64,000 nt of DNA from positions 4,278,001-4,342,000 of the forward strand of contig NZ_CP154845.1 in the NCBI RefSeq assembly GCF_047302285.1. Reading direction: 5' to 3'. Of this stretch, positions 57,461-64,000 are shown piece by piece. The notes beneath the pieces were generated by a model, which ran no database searches, was not told where the DNA came from, and saw nothing but the letters and a program-made list of their open reading frames with translations. Source of the DNA: Robertmurraya sp047302285. GTDB taxonomy: Bacteria > Bacillota > Bacilli > Bacillales > Cytobacillaceae. The position numbers were made by a program, and so were the translations under genes. Positions within the stretch are counted from its first letter, which is position 1. Each line of letters begins with the position of its first letter.

Positions 57461-59195
57461 CACAGTCCTCCACTCGGTTTAATAAATTGGCCTTCTTATC
57501 TTTAATTTTTTCGAGTTGTTTTTGAAGAATTACAATGTCATCGCAGAGTTCATTGTACTCCGACGCAATTCTTTCTTGCTCCTCACGTGAAATATTTGGA
57601 ATCCTTAATTGATTCAAGTCACGTATACTGATGCTCATCATAGCTGAACCTTTTGCAAGTTTGGAAAGTTGAGCCTGACCAGGTTCGCTCTCTAGGAATG
57701 CTTTTACAAACACTGGATTAATCTTATCTTCATCCAACTCAATAAAATAAAGATTCCCGTTTGCTAGAATTTTTTCACCTGGTTCAACGTGAGCCAAGCC
57801 GACCTTAAAAGGAGAACCTATCTTTGACAGAATCAAATCGTTGTTATTAATACAATATTTTTCATAGCGAGGAGCAATGGTCTTCAAACTCGGTAATTTT
57901 TCACCGATTAAGCCCTCACTAATATTCTGAAGCATTAAATAATGCAATCCGGTTGATTCAGAAGTTGCTAGTTCATCCAATTCAGAGGACTTAATTTGTG
58001 CCCCCCTAGAAATTCGGATGCAAATATCTTCAAAAGTAATTCCATCAAAGGCCTCATCCCTGGAAAGTATAAATCTCTGTGGATTAAGAAAGTACTCTTC
58101 TCTTGCAATTTCTTCCGTGGAAACAACTCTGCTAAATTCTGAATCTGCATTATAAAATTCCATAATGTGAAGAATATCATTTTCTTCAAGGGTATTCTGG
58201 CGTCTGCCTTTTGTAAAAATTGATGATGCATCTACCATTTTTACAGTCTGACTTTTATTTTTTCCCAGTACTAACATCGTCATTGGAATCCCAGTTCCTG
58301 TGAAAAGACGTTCTGGTAGCAAAATAACACCCTGGATATATCCAGATTCAATAAAATACTTGCGAATCATTTCATCTGAACTATTCCAAGTACCCGAGTT
58401 CGTCATAAGGACAACCGCCCTACCAGAATCAGTAAGATTATCTAGGACTGCGAAATTATAAATCCAATCTGAGGATATATTTCTCTTCATATTTCCAAAA
58501 TATTTTCTTAAAGTAGGGTTAACATCGATTTTCTGTTTTAATTGTGCTAGCTTCATTCCAATTGGATAGTTAGAAAAGATTTTGTTAGCTCCAATTTCAT
58601 TACATGACTTTGCCAGCATATCCCCTTGAACTACTGTAATATTATTTTCAGCAACAAAATCTCTAATATTTGCAACAACTACGGACTGAGTATGAATTTC
58701 TATACCGAAGTACTTTGCAGAATTTTCATTTGCACTTGCTGCAGTCAAAAAGTTATTTAAGCCAGAACCCATATCCAACACCCTATCGCCTGGCTTAATG
58801 TCGAGAATATTGATGGCCAGATTGATGATACCCTGTGGTGTTACGTACTCACTTACTGCTGAATAACGATTTGGTTCCGCAAATAATATATATGAAACAA
58901 GAACATCTTCTTCATATTTATCTGTCAAATCAAAAATCAAATTCCCAAACTCAAAAGCTACATTTTTCAAATAGTGAGCAGTTGTTTCATCTTTAATCTT
59001 CTCAGAAATTACAGATGATAAAGTTGTCGTTTCTTTTTCCTCCGTTTGCCTCCAAAGCAGAGTTAAAAACGCAATAGAAATTCCCTTTACTAAGTACTCA
59101 TCTGGTATACAAAAAGCTCTCAACGAATTTGTAAGCGTCCATTCAAAATTAGTGAAATCAGTGTTTTGCAATTCAATATATTTCTTTTTATCCAA
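57438..59195 (-). CDS. N6-adenine methylase-like protein fused to a specificity-type domain
   Basis: 585 residues. The methylase-like part (about 110-350) has VTPQGIINL, a SAM loop VLDMGSGLNNF (motif I, normally DPACGTGG) and motif IV reading SNYPIG (208-213) instead of NPPY/F. It could therefore bind SAM without normal catalysis. From about 390 it has an HsdS-like target-recognition domain (RISRGAQIKSS...) and a C-terminal coiled coil. I chose TTG 59195, because TGGAGGG lies 8 bases before it; the GTG at 59210 lies in the ribosome site itself. A palindromic promoter precedes it. Confidence 0.8.
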   Translation of the reverse strand: MDKKKYIELQNTDFTNFEWTLTNSLRAFCIPDEYLVKGISIAFLTLLWRQTEEKETTTLSSVISEKIKDETTAHYLKNVAFEFGNLIFDLTDKYEEDVLVSYILFAEPNRYSAVSEYVTPQGIINLAINILDIKPGDRVLDMGSGLNNFLTAASANENSAKYFGIEIHTQSVVVANIRDFVAENNITVVQGDMLAKSCNEIGANKIFSNYPIGMKLAQLKQKIDVNPTLRKYFGNMKRNISSDWIYNFAVLDNLTDSGRAVVLMTNSGTWNSSDEMIRKYFIESGYIQGVILLPERLFTGTGIPMTMLVLGKNKSQTVKMVDASSIFTKGRRQNTLEENDILHIMEFYNADSEFSRVVSTEEIAREEYFLNPQRFILSRDEAFDGITFEDICIRISRGAQIKSSELDELATSESTGLHYLMLQNISEGLIGEKLPSLKTIAPRYEKYCINNNDLILSKIGSPFKVGLAHVEPGEKILANGNLYFIELDEDKINPVFVKAFLESEPGQAQLSKLAKGSAMMSISIRDLNQLRIPNISREEQERIASEYNELCDDIVILQKQLEKIKDKKANLLNRVEDCDEDENNE

Positions 59196-59220
59196 AATTT
59201 TTCCCTCCACTTGATTTTAT

Positions 59221-59286
59221 TCAATATCTTTATGGTTATTGTAAACCATAAAGATATTGATGTAAATATGGTTTTTTAAAACCATA
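59221..59286 (-). promoter_or_regulatory. Promoter embedded in a 17-bp palindrome, with a second palindrome upstream
   Basis: On the minus strand -35 TTTACA (59261-59266), 17 bases, -10 TACAAT (59238-59243). The spacer is exactly the right arm of a perfect 17-bp inverted repeat (TCAATATCTTTATGGTT / its complement), and the -10 is its 6-base centre. Just upstream of the -35, TATGGTTTT-TT-AAAACCATA (59267-59286) forms a second palindrome with the same TATGGTT/AACCATA halves. This is the layout of a tightly repressed promoter for the 585-residue gene. Confidence 0.75.
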
Positions 59287-59452
59287 ATAGTTTTGTTAAC
59301 ACCAAACCATCTCATGATATTTAACTCAATATTCAAAAATAGAACCAAGATTGTTTTAAAATACATATTTTCGTCCTCGGTAATCCCTTAGACGATATCA
59401 GAGAAAATCTCCATTCTTGTTACTTGAAAAGTTATATTTATAAATGTCAAAT
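59287..59452. other. Rest of the intergenic gap
   Basis: No gene seen. One more half-site-like AAACCAT occurs at 59303. AT-rich. Confidence 0.4.
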
Positions 59453-59480
59453 AGTCCCTACCAAATATAAGGAAGGGACT
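59453..59480 (-). terminator. Terminator-like hairpin downstream of the 293-residue gene
   Basis: AGTCCCT pairs with AGGGACT around a 14-base loop, followed by ATTTG on the minus strand. The weak T-run lowers confidence. Confidence 0.5.
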
Positions 59481-59653
59481 TCAGCTATTATTTGAAAATA
59501 GAAGTAGCAGCACGTTGTGGACATAACTCTCTTGTTTTTCTAATAAATTTTAGTCAGCAATCATTTAGATGCATTCTAAACATCTCTATCTGTCTACGGG
59601 TATAATTTGTTTTTTAAATTGCTACTCGCTCTCTTCCTTTAAATGTGGTTGCG

Positions 59654-60535
59654 CTATTTATCAAGAACTTTAATATAAATGTACCCATCAGGCTTAGCCC
59701 ATAAGCTCAGGTCTTCTCTCTTGGACAAATACATAATAAAATGTTTTGTTAAGGCATGTTGCCCATACAATAATTCATTAGGTAACCCTTTTCCTACTAG
59801 ATGATTAATCAAATCAAAAATAGGTACATATTTCCTTTTTTGTCTAAGAAAAGTGTATATTTCCTCCTTGTAAAAATCAATGTAACTAAAGAAATCAATT
59901 TCACCTACAAGTACCTTATAAATTTCCTTATGTTTTAATTCATAATTGAATTCACCTATGTTGATATTATATTTATTTTCCGATTTTTCTCCCCGTGTTT
60001 TTATTTTATAAATTTTTGAATAAAGTAAATTAATCTGTCTCGATAACAAAGGAAGTCCCATCCTTAACATTTCTTCAATATCCTTAGGTAGAATTATTTT
60101 ATTTATATTTTCCTTAAGGTACTTCGGAAGTGCCCATCCTTTATCATATTTCTGTAACAACTCATCCAAATCAAAATTGATATCATGAATACCTCTCAAT
60201 ACATCTTTTGCAATGTTTTCTGGTATTTGTAGTTCTTCAATAAAGTGAGTGCTCCCAATATTTCTTTTTTCTTTTGTTTTCCTATTAACTAGAACAAATT
60301 GATGGCGAAGGCATTTTCCACACTCACATTTAATATTTTTCTGAACTGATCCATGATCAACATATTTGTAAAATGCCCAATCCCTTGTTCCTTTATATTT
60401 TGCTAATAAATTAGAGAAATAGGATCGATAACGTCTTCCAACTACTATAAAGAGAGTTTTCTTTTGTTCTTTTGTCAACTCTCTTAATATAGTTGCTCTT
60501 TCTGTCTTTGTAAGATACTTTTTCAAGTAAATCAT
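59654..60535 (-). CDS. Unknown protein with CxCxxC motif
   Basis: 293 residues, basic. It contains CECGKC (C70, C72, C75) in a short segment (KCECGKCLRHQFVLVNRKTK) that could bind a metal, followed by IGSTHF. The rest is predicted helical. No recognised domain. The ATG at 60535 follows GGGG directly; TTG 60526 would have better spacing behind GGGGATGA and is an alternative. AT-rich base use matches the island. Possibly related to uncharacterised Bacillus phage or island proteins. Confidence 0.7.
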   Translation of the reverse strand: MIYLKKYLTKTERATILRELTKEQKKTLFIVVGRRYRSYFSNLLAKYKGTRDWAFYKYVDHGSVQKNIKCECGKCLRHQFVLVNRKTKEKRNIGSTHFIEELQIPENIAKDVLRGIHDINFDLDELLQKYDKGWALPKYLKENINKIILPKDIEEMLRMGLPLLSRQINLLYSKIYKIKTRGEKSENKYNINIGEFNYELKHKEIYKVLVGEIDFFSYIDFYKEEIYTFLRQKRKYVPIFDLINHLVGKGLPNELLYGQHALTKHFIMYLSKREDLSLWAKPDGYIYIKVLDK

Positions 60536-60609
60536 CCCCAAATTAAATTATTAAGCCTTAAAAGGTGCCATTATTATAGCAATAGAATAGAAAAAAACGA
60601 ATCCCCCTC

Positions 60610-60801
60610 CTATCCTTTTCTATTTTTCCATTTTTCTTTCTCAACTTGATTTTCATTCTTCATATTTTCGAGCAAATCTACCAAATCTGAGAAAGCTTCC
60701 TTTCGGGATTCGTATTCCCCAACAATCTTCACCAAACGATATTTTCCTTTACGATGCTCAAGAACACTATAAGTAGAACTAGTTACATAATGAATTTCCA
60801 A
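60610..60801 (-). CDS. Small basic protein, unknown
   Basis: 63 residues from TTG 60801, chosen because AAGGGAGAG lies 7 bases upstream; a longer frame from GTG 60864 lacks a site. The protein has a beta-like first half (HYVTSSTYSVLEHRKGKYRL) and a helical, highly charged second half (NEN...KEKWKNRKG). TTCGTATATATACTGTACA just upstream may hold a promoter or operator. Function unknown. Confidence 0.5.
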   Translation of the reverse strand: MEIHYVTSSTYSVLEHRKGKYRLVKIVGEYESRKEAFSDLVDLLENMKNENQVEKEKWKNRKG

Positions 60802-60864
60802 TACATATCTCTCCCTTTTTATTTGTTCGTATATATACTGTACAAATGAACTCGAATAACACAC

Positions 60865-61345
60865 GCTACTTTAGAATTTTGCTATTTTAATAATTTTGAT
60901 ATTAATCTTAATGAAGTTTATGATTTGAGGTCCTTTTTTGTAAAATGGCATTTTTTGGATTTACCCATAGGGATTGGATAGAGGACTAACAAAAAATGAT
61001 TAGGAGATTTTAAATAATTTGTTTAGAAAAATTTTCGATTGATGTCAATAAATAACCGTTGTTATAGAAATACACTCCTATCTTTTTATGGCAGGAAACT
61101 CTTAATTCTGTTTTGACCACAAGAGATGAAAACTTTAACAGGCTTTAATCAGATTAACTGTGCAGAAGTTAAATGTTTTAGACATAGTGAGAATCGGATA
61201 GATTCTCTGTCGTTTAGTCCTGTTATGGTCTAAAAGATTGTCTAGAACGATTTGTGCATAAATTATATATCTTTTAGACAAAAGCAGATGGAACCGCAAT
61301 AATGATAGTTGGTTATATGCTAGTATCTACAAAAACTATTTGAGA
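60865..61345. other. Gene-free AT-rich stretch
   Basis: About 480 bases with no supported frame on either strand and no RNA gene I recognise. Together with the terminator region it makes an 800-base gap, unusually long for this window. Confidence 0.5.
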
Positions 61346-61348
61346 CAC

Positions 61349-61376
61349 AAAAGGTTTCAGCCTTGATGCTGAAACC
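61349..61376 (-). terminator. Second terminator behind the nuclease operon
   Basis: GGTTTCAGC pairs perfectly with GCTGAAACC and is followed by TTTTGTG on the minus strand. Confidence 0.75.
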
Positions 61377-61683
61377 CTTGAGAAATCTAATATCTAGAAT
61401 ATTATTTCGGTGATCGAAGTCGAAAACGCTTTTAGATTTCCCCATGCATTAATAGTAATACCCAGTTACATCATGCCGCCCATTACGCTTTAATCTGTTA
61501 TATCTTTAACTTATTTCACGAATCCGTGATATTAGCGTATTTTTCAAATTATAAATTATAACATCTCTACCTACTTTTCACATCTTTTTGTAGGATTGCA
61601 TTAAACAAATGTTTAATATAACATTGTTATGCCCATTTATGTTTCAAAGCTAAAGATACTGAATATGTGTCATTATATTCGCA

Positions 61684-61710
61684 TTAAAAAAGCCCTATTA
61701 TTAGGGCTTT
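61684..61710 (-). terminator. Terminator overlapping the nuclease stop codon
   Basis: AAAGCCCTA pairs with TAGGGCTTT (loop ATAA), followed by TTTAATG on the minus strand. The stem contains the last codons and the stop of the nuclease gene. Confidence 0.87.
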
Positions 61711-62381
61711 ATTAGATTTTGATTAGGATGACTCGTTATTAGATGACTAAATGAAATATCGTTTTTTAAAGCAAACATTTTATCAATGATCAGTTCGTTA
61801 AATGACTTACCATTAGCTAACTGCTCAAAGTCATTGAAATTGAAATCAATTATATATGTTTTTTTATCTGATAAAAGAAGCTTTTTTGTTAATCCTGTAG
61901 CGTCATTCCATCCGCTTCCTGATAGACCATGATAACTAAAGAGAATTCCTAATTGATTTTGGGTATAGTTCATAAGGGATGAAAATTTCCCAACCCAAGT
62001 TGAGGAAACTGAAGAATTATAGTTCTTACACTCTGCAAGGAAATTGTCCTGGATTATTATCAAACCTTGTGCTTTTAAGAAATTTCCTTTTTTACTTAGT
62101 CTAATTAGTATGTCTATTTCATTAGAGGAAGTCCTAACATTTTTATATCCTTCAAAAATAACTGATTTATCAATTATATAGTTTACAAGATCTTCAAGAG
62201 CTTTTCCTTTTTCCTCGTTTGTGGCTCCTGATCCATTTACATCTTTAAAATGCTTTAGTAATTCATTGTATTTAACAAGTTCTTTTTCACTAAATCTTAA
62301 AAGGCTTGAACTCTTCTCGATTTGATCATCCATCTCTGCTAAGAGATATTCTTTAATATCTATCCCTTTAACACTAATCAT
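61701..62381 (-). CDS. PD-(D/E)xK nuclease-like protein (Mrr/type IV fold)
   Basis: 226 residues. An N-terminal helical region is followed by a restriction-endonuclease-like core: E63 in KGKALEDLVNYI, D90 in SSNEIDILIRL and E117-x-K119 in NFLAECKNY, the spacing of Mrr-type nucleases. It would cut DNA, possibly modified or foreign DNA. ATG overlaps the stop of the upstream zinc-ribbon gene (ATGA), so it is the third gene of a coupled operon. A terminator overlaps its end. Confidence 0.8.
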   Translation of the reverse strand: MISVKGIDIKEYLLAEMDDQIEKSSSLLRFSEKELVKYNELLKHFKDVNGSGATNEEKGKALEDLVNYIIDKSVIFEGYKNVRTSSNEIDILIRLSKKGNFLKAQGLIIIQDNFLAECKNYNSSVSSTWVGKFSSLMNYTQNQLGILFSYHGLSGSGWNDATGLTKKLLLSDKKTYIIDFNFNDFEQLANGKSFNELIIDKMFALKNDISFSHLITSHPNQNLIKP

Positions 62382-62749
62382 TCTGTAAGCACCTTATATA
62401 TCACAATAATACTTTCTATTGGTATAATGTCATTCTCGCAATTTCCACAGGAGTATTCATCGGGTAAGTCATTAAGACTTTCATAAATCTCTCCTGTTGA
62501 ATATTTGCACTTAGGACAGTAGATTTCATAACTTTTTGCTATTATTCTGAGCCCTTCAATTTCATCTAGTATTTCATATGCTTCCTTCATTTCAATGCCA
62601 ACACTTCTAATAAAAGCCCCGGGGTAAATATATTTTCTCTTCTCCTTATTATAAAGAGAAAATAACTTACTAAACTTCTGAGCCTTGTTCTGACTGAGCT
62701 TCTTGTTTAAGATACTCTGTTCTATTGTCAATAAGGTATCTTGTAACAT
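62378..62749 (-). CDS. Zinc-ribbon protein, middle gene of the nuclease operon
   Basis: 123 residues. A helical first part (1-70), then two cysteine pairs C78-x2-C81 and C101-x2-C104 forming a probable zinc ribbon. The first 80 bases lie inside the 3' end of the upstream gene in another frame, which is an unusually long overlap; GGAGAG lies 8 bases before ATG 62749. Likely a DNA-binding or structural partner of the nuclease. Confidence 0.75.
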   Translation of the reverse strand: MLQDTLLTIEQSILNKKLSQNKAQKFSKLFSLYNKEKRKYIYPGAFIRSVGIEMKEAYEILDEIEGLRIIAKSYEIYCPKCKYSTGEIYESLNDLPDEYSCGNCENDIIPIESIIVIYKVLTE

Positions 62750-63800
62750 TGTTCATTCTCTCCATTTCAGCATTACTACCATAGTAATAGAGTAGTGTAT
62801 ACTCAGGGTTAAAAGAAAATTTCACCTTTATAGCTTTTGACTTTACCTCATTAGTCCAGGTTAAAGATATCCAAGGTAGAGAAGCAGTTTGTTCTGTCTC
62901 CATAATAAAATTATTCAATAATGACTTGATTTCTTTTGTTTCATTATTGGAATCGAACAATACCGTGTTGTCGTCAATTAAATTTTTTAATTCCCCAAGC
63001 AAAGGTAACACAAATTCATCATTTATACCTGTATCAAGAATAGCCTTTGATCCAGTAGCTAAATCCATTGCTTGCGCAGTTACCTTTACCTCACCATCAC
63101 CAAAGAGATGTGGTCTAATAAATTCAATCACTGGAGGTAAATTAACAGGTGCCAATTCAAGATTCAGATGTCTTTTTAACCAGGCTACTACATATGATAT
63201 TTGTCTTATATAAAAAAATTCGTCTCCGTTTTTAAAATATCCTTTAATTTTATCTAAACGGATTTCTAACGTATTTAATTCTTTATGAATCAAAACAAGA
63301 ATAGTATACTTCACGGTTTTTTCATTATTTTCTCTAATTGGAAGATACCCTGTAACTTTGTTTGAGAACTTTAAACAATCGATTGTATCATTTATTTTTC
63401 TAAATGTTGGTTTAGCAGTAATATTATCATCAGAAAAATCTGTACAAACATCAGTATTTTCAGGGGAATATGGTACAATTGTTCCTCTTTCAATTAACCT
63501 TTGCAAAAATTCATGGTTGTAATTGTTAAGAGTAAATAGTGTAGCATATTTATACGCATTAAAATATTCAAGATCTTCTATATGTTTAATTGTATCATTA
63601 GTTTTTAAATTTAAAACAGTTAATAGTTGACCAATGAGTGAGTCTTCTTGGTCTATTTCAACAGATTCGCCATTAGCAGAAAATAGATCTCCCTCGGATG
63701 AAATAACATTATTTCCTTCAAGTTTCTTTTTGACTTTTTCTTGCAAATATTTTGGATAAGTTGATTCAATTGTTGTTATTAAAATGTCTTTGTATTCCAC
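62670..63800 (-). CDS. Unknown protein, first gene of the nuclease operon
   Basis: 376 residues, acidic, no membrane segment. Features: helical N-terminus, a middle with GYLPIRENNEKTVKYTILVLI and a C-terminal part with LTWTNEVKSKAIKVKF. I recognise no family. GTG 63800 with AGGAGG is a better start than the ATG at 63818, which lies before the ribosome site. The position at the head of a three-gene operon with a zinc ribbon and a nuclease suggests a sensor or adaptor role. Confidence 0.72.
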   Translation of the reverse strand: MEYKDILITTIESTYPKYLQEKVKKKLEGNNVISSEGDLFSANGESVEIDQEDSLIGQLLTVLNLKTNDTIKHIEDLEYFNAYKYATLFTLNNYNHEFLQRLIERGTIVPYSPENTDVCTDFSDDNITAKPTFRKINDTIDCLKFSNKVTGYLPIRENNEKTVKYTILVLIHKELNTLEIRLDKIKGYFKNGDEFFYIRQISYVVAWLKRHLNLELAPVNLPPVIEFIRPHLFGDGEVKVTAQAMDLATGSKAILDTGINDEFVLPLLGELKNLIDDNTVLFDSNNETKEIKSLLNNFIMETEQTASLPWISLTWTNEVKSKAIKVKFSFNPEYTLLYYYGSNAEMERMNNVTRYLIDNRTEYLKQEAQSEQGSEV

Positions 63801-63913
63801 GCATATACCTCCTACCATTATTAACCTTTCCTATCAAATATATAATAACTGAAAATATAATTAAACTAAAACTTGTTATAAATTCCCATTCCTTTAACTA
63901 CCTTCACAAGCTG

Positions 63914-64000
63914 CTACACACTTTTTGTGTTCGGATCAGTGAGCTTTGACTGGCCAGCCATTTCTTGATATCGCTGTCTAGTCGTATCCGTAGAGGCTTC
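63914..64000 (-). CDS. C-terminal tail of a protein, possibly a tyrosine recombinase (cut by window)
   Basis: 28 codons and a stop run into the window edge. The tail reads EASTDTTRQRYQEMAGQ and ends in SKLTDPNTKSV. The xxSTDTTRxxY pattern resembles the end of integrase-type tyrosine recombinases, where the catalytic Tyr would be in QRYQ. The expected GH before it is not visible, so this is only a guess. Confidence 0.3.
   Translation of the reverse strand, partial: EASTDTTRQRYQEMAGQSKLTDPNTKSV

Noticed and set aside
63914..64000. Transposase end
   Set aside because: No DDE-type motif or terminal inverted repeat is visible in the 87 bases.

Overview
The window looks like a chromosomal segment of a low-GC Bacillaceae bacterium. 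The gene order yeaC-yeaD-yebA-guaA-pbuG, then yebE-yebG-purEKBCSQLFMNHD, yerA-yerB-yerC and pcrB-pcrA-ligA-camS is the one known from Bacillus subtilis. Shine-Dalgarno sites, PurR boxes, guanine riboswitches and sigma-A promoters also fit this group. Almost all genes lie on the minus strand, so biological order runs from right to left.

Housekeeping part (1 to about 46.1 kb). The left end holds a truncated catalase, three small membrane proteins, an acetyltransferase remnant and a Nudix hydrolase. Next come camS, ligA, pcrA and pcrB (cell-surface lipoprotein, DNA ligase, repair helicase, archaeal-type lipid synthase), then yerC, yerB and yerA. The twelve-gene purine operon (13.2-26.2 kb) makes IMP. 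It is preceded by two PurR boxes, a sigma-A promoter and a guanine riboswitch with terminator. yebE/yebG follow. A 16S-23S-5S rRNA operon (28.7-34.2 kb, no spacer tRNA) has an extra 5S fragment and three copies of a structured spacer element. ptsG and its antiterminator gene glcT form a glucose PTS module with a visible RAT/terminator. pbuG and guaA each carry their own guanine riboswitch, so import, de novo synthesis and GMP formation share one ligand signal.

Accessory part (about 46.4 to 64 kb). Behind a tRNA-Arg(CCU) gene, whose 5' part is duplicated with its upstream flank, the sequence becomes AT-rich and defence-like. It holds a J-domain membrane protein with two BamE-like repeats, then a type I restriction-modification locus: hsdR, hsdS and two different hsdM genes, one fused to an ADP-ribosylglycohydrolase. 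These are followed by a methylase/specificity-like protein with an altered catalytic motif and a small partner protein. A promoter built into a 17-bp palindrome precedes that pair. Two unrecognised genes, a gene-poor stretch and a three-gene operon ending in a PD-(D/E)xK nuclease complete the window. A 28-codon tail at the edge could be the end of a tyrosine recombinase. I read this as a defence island inserted at the tRNA gene.

Most unusual: the ADP-ribosylglycohydrolase-HsdM fusion, the palindromic promoter, the nuclease operon, the tandem hairpin arrays at 27.6-28.7 kb, and a ~110-bp inverted repeat pair (9.7 and 38.0 kb).
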